DNA from: Ophioderma brevispina
Lineage: Eukaryota > Echinodermata > Ophiuroidea > Amphilepidida > Ophiodermatidae
Length of the DNA stretch: 64,000 bases
Reading direction: 5' to 3'
Assembly: GCA_023653785.1 (NCBI GenBank)
Contig: JAMKCH010072154.1
Location: 1 to 64,000 of the forward strand
Positions within the stretch are counted from its first letter, which is position 1. The number at the start of each line of letters is the position of its first letter. Of this stretch, positions 46,501 through 59,400 are shown piece after piece. Both the position numbers and the translations under genes were made by a program. The notes below the pieces were generated by a model, which worked only from the letters and a program-made list of their open reading frames with translations, had not been told where the DNA came from and searched no databases.

Positions 46501-47385
46501 GCAAAAGAGTATGTGTTATTGTGGAATGTTTTCACTTTTCTAGTATCATGTTATCAAGTTCAACTCATACCTAATCATAACAGGGTCACTGTGGTTGGCA
46601 CATCATGCAATGAAAGATCAAGGCATTATTAGATATATTTGGCATATTGCTGGACATGGAAACAAAATACTTAGAATGCAATAATCAATATTCATTAACA
46701 CAGTTTATATGGCGGCCATATGGAATGAAGCACATCTTCTATAGTGCATTTATCTTCCTCCTCGAGTCAAGTGCAATATTCAGTAGTCGCGGCATTATAT
46801 CTCGAGCGTTGACTGAAGCGCTGGCGCACACACGCACGTTTAAAGCCGACACTTAGATGCGCACGAGAAATACCCGCCTGACTGTGTTGACGTCACTGAC
46901 TCATGGAAGATGAATACACTATACATATCTTGTGTTTAAAAGTAGATATTACCATACAGCTACAGTAAATTGTATAAGGAGAACAATGCAAATTTTATTA
47001 AAGTGTGAGAACATGGCATGAAACATTTGGGCTATACTTATTAAATACTTAATCCAGTCTATTCATATCCACAAACCATCCAGAGTCAGATTTTTATCCT
47101 ATACATATAGGATAAAATAGTTTGATGCAATCTCCAACTGCAGCTTGGACAGATGAGATCAATGATATTATACTAACACTCTCTACATTATGAATAAATA
47201 AATCTACTAGGAGACAGGTGCCTTGTTCAATCATTGAATCAAAGTTACATTGATTTCAGGAGATGCCTCATGCATTCACACAGGGTAACAAAACAAGATC
47301 AAAAGCTGTATTGAATGATATACATATCACCTATCTTGTGGTGATAAAGGTGAGAGTAGTAAAAGTAGTAGTAGTAAAACCAAAG
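46500..47385. other. Intron, nothing recognised
   Basis: No exon, RT fragment or terminal repeats were seen. Confidence 0.4.
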
Positions 47386-48345
47386 TTTTAAATCCGGTTT
47401 TGTCCCCGTAAACGGGGGTGGCCGGATTCACCTCACACTACCAGCAACCGCCCTTACTCCTTCCTTCCACTTCACCCGATTCAATGCATCCTCCATCCTC
47501 AACCCAACCCTCCTACTCTCCTCCTCCACTTGCTTCTTCCATGTCTTCTTTGGACGTCCCCTCCTTCTCGAACCTCCCACCTTAAGGCATGCTCATCATC
47601 CTTCCTCAACACATGCCCATACCAATGTACACTATTCACCTTCGCCAACCGGTCCATCGCCTCTTCCAAACCCAACATCTGCATCGAGTCCTCAAGTTTT
47701 CATCCTATCCAACAACTTCACCCCACACATCGCTCTTATCATTGTTCTCTCTGTCCTCCTCAGAATCCCCATCTCATTTTCGCTCAGACACCACGTCTCA
47801 CTCCCATATAGAATCACTGATCTCACACAACTCTTATACACCATTCCTTTCATCTTCAAAGGATATCTTTTCCCTTGCAACAACTCCCCACATTCCCTAA
47901 ACTTCACCCACCCATACTTCACGCTAGCCACCTCGCATCCACCACCCCCACTAACCTCGTCCCAAAGGTATGTGAACTCCTTCACAGACTCCACCTCATC
48001 ACACAATCTTTGCTCCTGTTCCACCATCCCTCCAGCTCCCTTCTCGCATCTTTCGCACATAAAATCTCTTCCCAAGCTTGGGGTCACTCTCTTCATCTTT
48101 GTGCATCTCCCATGGATCCATTTCCCACATTTCTCACACCACACTGAATTTGGTTTTACCCTCTTCCCATACATGCCACATGGGTCTAACTTACTCACTA
48201 CCACCTCCCTCTCTACCCTGCTCACCAGCACTTTTGTCTTCCCAAGGTTTACCTTAAGACCCTTACTCTCAAAAGCCTGCCTTCCATTCCAAAACTTCTC
48301 CTTCAATCCATCCATTGTCATTGCACATTTACTTAGATGAAACAA
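47385..48345 (-). mobile_element. LINE remnant with RT tail and cysteine-rich insert (minus strand)
   Basis: Same family as 14,590-16,740. One frame of 217 aa (47,692-48,345) reads LKVNLGKTKVLVS (RT thumb/palm end), then a Cys/His cluster at residues 56-100 (C56, C70, C73, H78, C81, C97, C100), then VKEFTYLWDEVSGGGGCEV, CVRSVILYGSETWCLSENEM and TERTMIRAMCGVKL. A second piece (47,499-47,684) has WYGHVLRKDDEHALR, typical of non-LTR C-termini. The 3' end has GTCCCCGTAAACGGGGG and CCGG. Truncated at its 5' side. Confidence 0.85.
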
Positions 48346-51300
48346 AAAATGCCATCCAAATACAAGTCACAGATTGAGCTAATTATTATTTGCGGTGTAA
48401 AAAGCTGAATTTCTAATTCATTTCTAGATTTGTGAGGTGAATGTCCAGATTGTATTCTGTTGATAAAGCCGAATATTGCTTCTTAAGCATTCACTCTTTA
48501 AAGACTGTTGCCAGTAGATTATTTTAGTACTTTTTACTACTTTGAAATTATTTATCTTTTGGAAAGAGCAATATGATTGTCATAGGTTACTCACGTATGT
48601 TAGCACCAGAAATATAGCTTTCCTTATGATCGCATGGCCAATGCAGGGTTTCAAAAAAAATTATCTTTTTTCTTAACAAACACACACACAGTAAGAGAAG
48701 AACACAATCTCCACCTTTTTAAAATGAACACATAAGACCATTTTATATTGGGAATTCAATCTGCAATGTCACAATATGAAAATTATTCATCGAAAATTTC
48801 TCCTTCAGAATTTTCTATTTAAAAAATCATGAACTATACAGAAGTTCCATGATGAATCTTATCTTTTAAAAATGTTCGAATAAAAAAAATCTTTTGCAAA
48901 ATTCCAATTGATTTGGTAACACTATATGCCTTCCTTCATAGATGAGTTTTTAAATTTAGATCACACTCTATTTGGGGGTACAGCAACTCTTTTCTGTTGT
49001 TCAAGACCTTATTGCTTTATGATGTCATAATCAGATGGTCCTGTATCAACAGAGGGTTAGACTCGTAAACTACTGAAATATTTACTGAATGTAAGTGTGC
49101 GTTTGGAAAATTTAAAGTTCTAATTGATACAAGTATAACCCACCTTTTATTTGTATGATTGGCTGGTCTTTATGATACAAATACTAAAGCCCATATTCTA
49201 ATAAGATGTTTAAACAATCTTTACCACACAATCATCTTTGAAGTAGAGAGGTGGATAATTAAGAATTCAGTAAATCTTATGAGACAAGGTTATTTTCTTG
49301 AAAGTAATATAGATCGTAGGTTTTTGTTAGTAACAGCATGTTATAATTTTTTTTGTGGTACAATATGAAAAATTGATAGCTTTTACCATAGTTCAAAATT
49401 ATCCCCTATCTACCTCACTACCTTCTGAGATCCAACCGTTCCTTTAACTAAACATTTGTTAAACCCTTTTTGGAATACCGGCCTAACTATTCTCCTAAAC
49501 CCATGGAACCAATGAATGGAGCGACAATGACCAATGTGAATAACCTTCCATGTACTTCAGTGATAGCCTGGTGTGTACTTACTTTGATGGGTTCCACTGT
49601 AAACTCCAATCGGCTGAGTGCTCCTCCAGGTCTTTCTATCTCCTTCACCTTTCCCCTTTTCCACCAGTCTGGGATTTAATCAAGTAGCATTGACATCTTA
49701 TTCGATATGTATTTTAAAGTCGGGGCGGGGGGGGGGGGGGAGAAATTCCAACTTCAGACGTCGCCATTGGATTTTGATGATGCTAAAATTGAAATCTTGA
49801 CAAAAATTCTTGAATTTTTTTATGTTGTCAGACCTATTTCAGATGATATCAAAAACTTTTGGAACTCAAGAATCCACTCCACTGTAAGGATTATTTATTC
49901 TGTTTTTTTTGTATGATAGTGAAAGAGGTTGTATGTTTCATGGAACACTCATGTACCGACACAGAGCACTCAAAGCGCCAAACTCTTTTTTGTCTGTATT
50001 CCGTATTTTGATTAGTTTTTGATGAGTTGCATATTTAAAAGATGCTTTGTCGCCATTGTCTGTTTTAAAAGGTCTTGTTTGTTGGTCTCTAATAACAGCA
50101 TTTTGTTTTAAAAGGCTGAGTTAAAACATTCATGTTAACTTCTTCACAGGTTTCCCAATAATTTATTTTTGTCACCGATTTGAGTAGAGCGAACAAGTTG
50201 GTTGATCTGGGATTTGAATGGACACGGGCACATTTCCAGCACAATACAAAATTCCTTAAATACGCTGAAATACATAGATGGGGACTTGGATTGATACCAA
50301 AACAGTTTTACACTAAGTTTAACAGGGACAAAATCAGATACACTTGGGTTTCACTAACATAACGATGGCCACTAGAAAGGGCCCTAGTTTTCAAGTCAAA
50401 AGTCAGTTGGTCATTTCCCAACTTTCCCATTAATTGTTCAGTCCAAAGATCTAGTTAAATTTACATACCACTAGTACTTACCCTACACTAAGGTCATTTT
50501 GACACTCTGAAGTATCCTAATAGTTGGAATATTAGTCTTTTGTTGCTGGAGGTCCTCCCATTTTAATCTTGATGGTTCTAATTGCCAAGATTGGATAATC
50601 TGTATGTAAGCTATTGGATGAAAACATGATAATACTCCATCCTTTAGATGGGATTTAAGCCGTCGGTCCCATTTACGGAAGCCATACTTGAACATGCACA
50701 TCACGTAAGTTTTGAAAGATTTGGGGATACCCCTGGCTTTTCCAATTCCATCCCTTAATGGACCCCAATGAAAATAAGCTTCCTGGTAGAGGTCTTCTTG
50801 GATATTCAGGTCATTGTCCAGTGAATAAATCAAAATACCAGTTGCCGATTATATTTTATGTTGCACCAAGTCAGAAGTCAAAACCAAGTGCCTTAATGTG
50901 GCTGTTAAGTCAGGAATTCAACGAACTGTTTTTTCCGTATCTTCTTAATTGTTGTTCCAACATATAGAAAGTATACATATATGATAAGGAAATGACTCAA
51001 AGGAATCCAATATGATAAGATTTTCCCCCCAAACTTACGTCTTTTTTAGACAATCATAAAAATGGTGATTTTCACCTCCTTTGTTTGGTTCCCTATAAAA
51101 AAATATAGAAATGTTATCAAAAATGTGCCTTGTTCTTTTTTGTATTCCAGGTCATAGTTCTATGTTCGGTATTTCCCCTTTTTTTCAAATTCTGCACTAT
51201 TTATCAATGTTTTGCCAAAAAAGGCCAAAATCCGCGTGTTTCAATTTTGGAACAACGCCAAGATTGTTCAAAAGTTGACCATAAATCACGATTTTTAACC

Positions 51301-53020
51301 AAAAATGAAAAACTAAAAAAAACGACCCTAGATTTTGATATGCTCTATACGACGCATTTCATTTTTACCTGTGCTTGAAATGGATTTCGGTAACTGGGAA
51401 CCGAAAATCACGAATTCTCGCCGAAAGTGAACACAGAGAAAATCGCCATTTTGTCCAAATATTGTCCCGTTTCAGCTACAAAATATAAGCCTTATCCCAA
51501 AACACAAGTGTTTCATCTCTTATTCTTCACCTGCTTCTGCACGAGGCAAATTACTTCATCTGATACTTTTATCAAATTCAACAATTTATGAGGCTCACAT
51601 CGTGAAATAAAATCCCATTCTTTTTGCAAAAGCCTCTCACGTGGGCAACCATTTTACGATTGCTTAAAGTTACCATGGGTATGCTTCATATCGAATCGAT
51701 GCATCAAGGCTTTTCTGATGCGCTCATTACAGCGCGCGCGCCGAATAGCACAGACGCGTATTGCGTAATACGCGAAATTACCTGCCCTTTTGCAGTTCCG
51801 CCCATGTGATTGTTTTTGGTCAAAAATGGGTAAACATAGTAAAAGTAAAATGAACAAATATGAGGAAAAAATAAAATATATTAGATTCTGTTAAAATAGA
51901 TGGAAAAGAAAACATGTTAATGCATTACATTAAACATGAAAAAAAACTCAAAAACGGCCATTGGATAAGTGCTTGACCTTAACAGCAACATTAAGATCAC
52001 AGCCAAAGTATGATTAAGAACCAAGAAATAATAGCACAGTGACAAAAAGTCAAATGAGTGAAACAGGTTTTGTTATACGGTTGTTAATATCTGTAGGGAA
52101 AACCTCCCATCTGCATTGGACCTTGAGAGTCAAAACTACTTGTCCTATTATAGGACCTAGTTTAAAACTTCCTATGTTCAAATTATGGTCTGACCTCAAA
52201 TCTATACTTGTCAACCCTAGATTTCAAATATATTTAATAGGCAATTGGATTTTTACTGTGTTACTATGCAATAAATGTTTTTGGTTCCACACATTCTGAT
52301 AACATCTAATGATAATATACATTTTATATATTTGAGTAAACTGTCTTAGTTCGACCCATCCCATTTCAAACATTCGAGACGTTGCACCGCAGCACATCGT
52401 GGATTTTTTTAGCTTAAGTGTGTGTGTGGTGGTAGACATTGATGCGATATGAAAATCCTAAATTTTGTTTTTTCCAGCTAGAGCAATTGGAAATTTAGGT
52501 GGGGGTCAACCCTCAAAAGTGCCACCCAATGTGAAAAGGACTATGTGAGAGGGTCACCGATTAGTAATGGAGCACTCAGAACTTTGGAAATCACTATCTA
52601 TGGGTAATATTTGGTAAAGAATTCAAATCTGGCATCAGAAAAGTCATAGCGTGTTTACTTTAGAGTTAATGAGCCTAAATATGCACTTGGTTCATTCGGG
52701 GCCAAGGTCTGGGGGGGGGGCGGGGGGGTATAACTCCCAAAATAAGAAAATTTTATTGTCCATTCTTTTGGTCAATCAGAGTTACATAGTAGAAATTTAA
52801 AACCAATACAATTATGAACACATTAGCAAAGTAATAAGTGAGGTACCGGCCCTTGAAAATGGAAATTGTACTTTTTGACACATTTTGACCCCCTTGAAAC
52901 CAATGTTTGACATTCGACACCACATAAACATTAAAAAACTTTCCTGAAATAAACTAGCTTGGTGTCTTTATTTTTCACACAAAATACACAAGAAGAAACT
53001 AAACAGAACTCTTATAATAG
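48346..53020. other. Long intronic stretch, little recognised
   Basis: AT-rich, with G runs at about 49,726-49,740 and 52,711-52,727. A 116-codon minus-strand frame (50,483-50,833) matches nothing I know. No convincing exon or terminal repeats were found. Confidence 0.35.
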
Positions 53021-53024
53021 TCTA

Positions 53025-54590
53025 CTAATGAATGGGCGATATTCTACTGGATTTTTCCATACTGGTAATTAACTGTGATACCAAATAATGGCGGTGAAAA
53101 TCGGATGCAAAGAGTGAGTATTGCCAAAACAGGATGGTTAACAGAAACTTGTTAACGACGATAAATTTCAAGATATGTGAAGAATCTGATAGCCCAAGTA
53201 ATAGATGAAAGAAATCAAGACGGGAACGATTTAGACTGGACAGGCGCAAGACACGACAGAATGGACAACGTGGATGGAGAAGATACATACCTAAACAATA
53301 AATATGCGAGAGTTGAGTGAAAATATGCAAGATCTTAGAAGCTAGAAACCACAGACCCTTCAAAGAGTCCACTTCAAGGAGGAGGAACACGGCCGGAATT
53401 CTTACTACGTGGTAGCCTTATAGGCCACTACACCATGTCTTACCAGGGGCAGTACTGCACAGTACACACTGGGCAATTGCGAGGCGGGTGTAGCTGCAAG
53501 ATAGGGCTTCTAAGTACCAGTTATTAGGTATACATAATGTGGCTACTCTGCTTTACCTACCCCAATGGTTACACTGTAGTTGCCCACTAGGTGGAGAGAA
53601 GGTGGATGTTGAGAAGACAGTACCGGAGTAGACACGCAGCTACCACGTAGCTATCCCGCGGTTACCACGACGCCATTTTGAGAGTGGATGAAAATTTCAT
53701 GAAATGAGGGAGCTATACACTTGGGCTCCGTTTAGCGTTTTTTGAATGTTTTTTTAGGAAAATCATTACGAAATTCAAATCGGGCATCATCAAAAACCCC
53801 CATATTACCGCACTTGTAATAAAAAATGCAAATATATGGCAAAAATATCAAAAAAACAAAATTGGTCATGAGAAATACCGCGCGCGCTGAGAGCCGGTGT
53901 AACCACGTAGCTACTCCACGACAGTGCAGACAGCCGCTGTGTGTACACTATCCGTCTATGCGGCACAAATACACGGAATCCTGGCCGGCGAGTGTACGTC
54001 TAGTGGTAGGTAATCCATGTCTACTCGGTGGTAGCTGTGTGGTAACTACCATGAAGAAATTGGCCGTGTAGTTGATACGGAACAATATACGCATAGAAAT
54101 TGTCTTCTCATAACTGGACTTCCTGAAAGTGCCCAAAGACGGACTCCCACGGAAAAGTGATCCCAGAAGACAGACGGTTTAGTCATAGATATGGTGGAAG
54201 AAACACTTGGTATACAAATTAAAGAAGACAAGACTTGGATCGCAATCAGGCTCATCACGGGGGCAAAAGGACTGACGGCAAACCTAGGGAAAAGAATTGC
54301 CAAATTTACCAAGCACAACACTCGGGACAAGATCTCAAGGGCATGCCGTCAACTCAAAGGTACAGGCATTGGGCGATGAATGAACTAAATCAAAGCAAAT
54401 TCTTCCTGAAAAGTAAAAAACTTTCAAATCGTGGCCATGTATCCAAGCAAAACTTGGAGCTGGAAGGAAACATGTTGGATTAGTGAACATGCTCCTGGAA
54501 AGGAAGGAGATACACAATGAATTCAATGTGGACGTTAAGGACTTGGAAAGCAGATATCGTGGATGTATAATTTTATCCAAGCCTAATATA
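53025..54590 (+). mobile_element. LINE ORF1-like fragment, split by an insertion
   Basis: Downstream of the insertion, plus-strand fragments read TEQYTHRNCLLITGLPES, then DMVEETLGIQIKEDKTWIAI, GKRIAKFTKHNTRDKISRAC and RQLKGTGIG, then NMLLERKEIHNEFNVDVKDLE. This order (R-RN-L-I-G-PE; A-R; KF..R..I...LKGTG) is that of the RNA-binding ORF1 protein of L1/Tx1-type LINEs. Upstream (about 53,200-53,385) DRMDNVDGEDTYLNNKYARV is consistent with its coiled-coil region. Multiple frameshifts; no adjoining RT found. Confidence 0.65.
53387..54069. mobile_element. Inverted-repeat element nested in the LINE fragment
   Basis: 683 bp. Left ACACGGCCGGAATTCTTACT + ACGTGGTAGCC, right inverse ..GGTAACTACCATGAAGAAAT + TGGCCGTGT; arms align ~60 bp with gaps. 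The interior is full of CTACC/GGTAG motifs (ACGTAGCTACC, CCACTAGGTGG). Removing it restores continuity of the ORF1-like reading. No clear target duplication, no transposase. Confidence 0.65.
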
Positions 54591-54599
54591 TATAACTCC

Positions 54600-55155
54600 A
54601 TTACATTTTCATTATATTTTCATAGTCCGACTGGTATCAGTATTGCATAGCTCATGTAGCACGGTGAAACAGCTTACAAACACCCTTATTATCAGCATTA
54701 TACTACGCCTTTAAATTAACGATTAAACAGCAATTGTTAGTCAAATTTTCTTTCTCGTATTAGATCAATATTCTTGGTCATTCGTTTTAAAAATTAATGA
54801 TGGTTGTCAGGTCACTGGCCGTCATTCCATGAAACTTTTCCGGGACCAAATTTTCGGGGGTGTGAAGAGATTTCCGATTCATTAGCACGTATAGTGATTT
54901 TGTTTCTGCTGATTAAATATGGATTACGAATTTGTGCTTTGAAGGACTCTTCAAATGTTTAGATGTATATAATTTTTGTGTTTAATTGTTTGTGATTTAT
55001 CGTCACCATGTCATCTAACGTATTTGTGTTGTTGTCCAAAAGCTACAAGAAAAAACAAGAAAAATATTTTGTCAACTTTGTAAGGTGTTACACACAAAGA
55101 AATGTACCCAACTAAATCGCAAACAATTGCTAAATCATAAAAAGGCTGAACACTC
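54600..55155. other. Intron, nothing recognised
   Basis: AT-rich sequence with no exon or repeat end recognised. Confidence 0.4.
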
Positions 55156-55159
55156 GTAT

Positions 55160-56415
55160 TTACGCGTAAAAAAATATGTCCCGCCGAATGTTGCGATCAC
55201 TAACATGGGATAAATGGCTCTAATTCAACACCCTACCCCTCCCCAATACCCGCAACACTACACCCCCTCCCAACACCCCAAAAAACCCCACGCCCTCCCC
55301 AACACCACAAAACCCACCTTTCCATTCCCCAACACCCCCCACAACACCCCCACCTCCCTCTTAACACCCTCAACACCCCAACCCTACCCCAATTCCCTAT
55401 AAACACCGCCTCCCATTTCCCCAACACCCCGCCATTCCCCTCCACACCACCACCGCCAACACCCTCAGTCCCTCGCAACATCCTGAAACCACTCCTCTTT
55501 CCCCCCCCCAAACCCCGCAACCACTCCCCACCCCCTCCCCAACACCCTGCAACACCGTTCACCCCCTCCCCAACACCCCGCACAATACCCAACCCCTCCC
55601 CCAACACCATGCATACCCACCCCCTCCCCAACACCACAACATCCCACCTCCCCCTCCCCAAAACCCACCACCCCCAAACCACCCACCCTCTTCCAACACC
55701 CAACCCCCTTACCCAAACACCACCCCAGCCAGACACACCACCCCTTACTCCTCCCCGACACCTCACCCCTCCCATAGCATAGTGTCTCATGTAGCGAAGG
55801 AATTTGCATATCCAATGTACCTTTCAGAGATACAGCAATACGCATATTTATTAGCTCATTGCATACCTAAGCCGCATATCACCATATTTCAAATTGCCAA
55901 AAAGGTGTGCCCCATGATCGGCTATATGCAGCGCAGGAATTGAGTATCCAAGTACCGTTCAAAATATAGCAATTCCCGCTGATTTTTGGCATATTAATTA
56001 GGCTATTTGAACTCAATTGCCCGGAAATACGCCCACAAATATAATCAGGTCAAGAATTCTTCAGCCCGCTTCCTTCAACCAGTTACATTAATTATACGCC
56101 GACGGAACTCCAGGAAAAATTGTACACAGGCCTTGCAGGATAATTTCATAAATGATGCAAATTAGATACTTAATTAGCATATTTTATGCCAAAATCTAAT
56201 CAGGTCGGAGAACTCATCAACCCGCTTCTTCCAAGCCAAGTTAAATCATTGTCGCCCATTACGGAACTCCAGATAAAGGGTTATTATACAACAGGGGTTA
56301 ACATTTTGTCACGAAGGACGGTGACGAAACTAGACATCAACGGACGACAGACGCGCCTCACTCATAGTCCCGTTACGAACTCGTTCACGGCGGGGACAAA
56401 AAAGTGTTAGTGATG
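55160..56415 (+). mobile_element. Helentron/pearl-like element, uninterrupted copy
   Basis: Leader (AAAATATGTCCCGCCGAA, GTTGCGATCACTA), C-rich minisatellite (55,215-55,775), AT-rich spacer with GAATTTGCATATCC and TATAGCAATTCC, then GGCATATTAATTAGGCTATT leading into two ~165-bp cores (56,030-56,275) with AATC.AATCAGGTC.GAGAACT and GGAACTCCAG. Then ACATTTTGTCACGAAGGACG, a short ACGG-type run, and a hairpin near 56,368-56,400 (GTCCCGTTACGAAC / GTTCACGGCGGGGAC). It serves as the empty site for the insertion in the copy at 4,345/13,592. Confidence 0.6.
55215..55775. repeat. C-rich minisatellite, second array
   Basis: Units of ~18-22 bp around CCCCTCCCCAACACCCCGCA and CCCTCCCCAACACCA. The minus strand is G-rich (GGGGAGGGGGTG). 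Homologous to 4,400-4,855. Confidence 0.85.
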
Positions 56416-56419
56416 GACA

Positions 56420-59400
56420 GGTCCAAAAACGTTTCCCGAATATCCGTCAGATAACTAGAACGAATGAAGTAATGGCATTGCTACAATGAGGACTAATGAT
56501 CCTGGCGTTTGCGTCTGTAATTACGTTAACCCCGAACAGATCTAGATTATGAAATAAGGAAGAATGTGTCAATATATCAGATCTGGATTTAGAAAAAATA
56601 TGACCGTATGATATTTAACCCATTACGATTCCAAAAAAATAAAATGATAAAAGATGTCCGAAATTGAGTAATTCATACGGGAAACTATCCCATTTTAGAA
56701 GGTCGATATGTAACCACCTCAAGGAATTAAGTGCAAACATATGCTTTCTATTTTAAATGCTAAATTAGAAGTATTAATAAGAATTTTGAAAAACTTAAGG
56801 AATGTTTGAAAACTTGGATATGGAAAATTTACAATCATTGGGCTTTCCGAAACCCATTTAAAAGAAGCGCCACCACTCTATTACAGCTACCGGGATTAAT
56901 ATTGAATACACTAACAGAACACAAAGAGAAAAAGGAGGGGTTTGTCTCACATCTCAAATTCGGTGAAGTATAAATTAAGGTCTGACTTGTGTCTTGCAAA
57001 TTTCGAGTTTTGAATCGTGCTTCATTGATATAGAAAAGAAAAACGCAAAAAAAATTGTAAAGTGGGAATAAATATCGATCGATACAGCATGGATAGTTTA
57101 TACAGGAAATATTAATCCAATAGTTGACCAGATTTCTCGTTGGAAAATAAAGTGTGTGACTAATGGGCGATTAAAATCTTGATTTGTGAAAAGATGTTGA
57201 TACACATAGACCGACACACATGATTACTTGAATCTTGTTTATCTTATTCCTTCATGCCCACTATATATATAAGCCTCCGAATAACCGAGCTAGTGCCACA
57301 CTTATCGATAATATACTCACAAATGATCAGAATCTTTCCCACTCTGAATGAAAAATTTTGTAACAAATATTATGGACCATTTTGCCAACAGTCTGATAAA
57401 CGAATAGCGGCGATTCCCAAATTACAAGTAATCAAAAACCCCGATTATTACTTCAGAAGGAATCACTCTGCCTTGTAACATTGACAACGCTTTCAAACAA
57501 AAAATTATCGGCTATAAACTGCATGAAGAACTGGAAATAAAGATGCAAATGATGATTAAACAAATTCACAAAGGATCTTTAATGGAAGTGTATAATGACT
57601 GCATACCTCTAAGAAATGTAAAAGTAGTAAGTAGAAAAAACGTTCAAGGAGTCCCTTGGATAACCCAAGATTGTTAAAGAGTATAATGTGACGAACAAGT
57701 TATACCAAACATACTTGCAAAAAACCCATGTTGTGGAGAAGGCAAACTACCTTTAAAGTGTATAGGAACAAGTTAAATAGTTTAATACGGTATGTCAAAA
57801 AAGAAAAAAAAAAAAAAAACAAATACTACGAAGACCAGGTTTGAAGCGACAAAAAACAGTAAATGCGAAAACTTGGCAAACAATTAACAGTACAATGTCG
57901 AAACAAAAAAGGAAATACTCAAACCCAATTCAAAAATGAAAATGGTGAAAACGATATCGGATCCACAAATTAGAGCAAACGAGTTTAATAAATTTTTTTG
58001 TTAACATTGGACCAAAAACTGGCATCAAGTATCCACCAGCGAACAAGGATACTGTGATTATTTGACAGACCATAGTAGTAATCTGTAACTGAAACCGATA
58101 GTAGGAAGAAATTTCAAAAAATGTATGTTAAATTAAACCAAAACAAAAGTGCTGGACATGAGAGTATTGGAAACTATATTGTACGAAATTGATGAAATGC
58201 GCGAACCATTAACTGATTTTTTAATTATATTATGTCAGGTATTGTTCCAATAGGCACAGGTTTACATACGGAAATGGAACACAGGGAGGAAAATGTATCA
58301 ACTCCGCATATAACGAGGAAAGAGGAGGAAGGGGACCCCTAAACCGATATTCAAACAGACCGCGTAACTAACGACACTTTCATCGTCGATTCAAAGAGGG
58401 GAAGTTTCCGAAAAAGGATTTCCCAATGATAATATGAGGAGTATCGAGCGACCGCAGCGATAGGGGGGGAGGGGAGCCAATCGAAAGATGGGACCCAAAA
58501 GGATGGTCGGAGGATAGGACCTCCAACGTCAGTGTGAAGGACGGTGGGAATATAACGCTAGGTGTCGATATACATGGATGGGGGAGGGGGAAGGAGTTTT
58601 GGGGATCAGGAGGAGGAGGAAAGTCATACATGAGGGGGGGACTTAGAGTGGTGTTTGTCGGGGACTCAACAGGAGCAGGGGGGCTGGTGTTATAGCTGTG
58701 AAGAATGGTCGGAGGGGTAAGATTGAGTCTTGGATTCGGATTTCCCGGGGGGTGGGGATGAGCCTCATATGAGGGCAGTGGGGGGAATTATGGTGGGCAG
58801 GATAAATAAGATCGCTAGGCAAGGGGGCAAAATTAAATCTCCCCCCTTACCCCCCAATCATCTCTCCCTTTACTCAACCGTATCCGACGGGCCTCTCGTA
58901 CTACCCCTCCTCTCTATGCTTCACCCTAGACTAGCAGTTCTAGGGCCTGTACCCACGTTATTCCAAGTGGCCTCCAGTGCAAGATGTAGCTGATTTCCTT
59001 CCTACCGTTGTTTTTCGAAAATTCTCCGAGAGACTGTCTTTTAATAATGTAACCTTTATATTAATAACTTTAAAATTCTCCAATGAAAGCACTTTGGCTT
59101 TAGATCAAACCATTCTACTTACCTCTACCTATGGCTATTATTGACTTAATTGACAAAATTAATGATTCTGTTGAAAATAATGAAACTACAAAGTCTATAT
59201 TCCTTGACTTGCAAAAGCATTGGAACACAGCAATTGATCATGAATATTTTATTACAAAATTGGAATTCTAATGGTTTTCCATTGGTGTTGCAACTCGAAA
59301 TGGTTTCCAAGTTACTTCAAAAAGAGATCACACTATGTCTTTTTAATTCGTGCAAGTCTGATTATAAAGAAATCATATGTGGTGTACCCAGGGATCAATA

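Noticed and set aside
47692..48345. 217-codon frame as a host zinc-finger gene
   Set aside because: Flanking text (RT palm end, SVILYGSETWCL, WYGHVLRKDD) is that of a non-LTR retrotransposon.
50483..50833. 116-codon minus-strand open frame
   Set aside because: No start context, splice sites or family resemblance that I can name; in AT-rich intron it may be chance or an unknown transposon piece.
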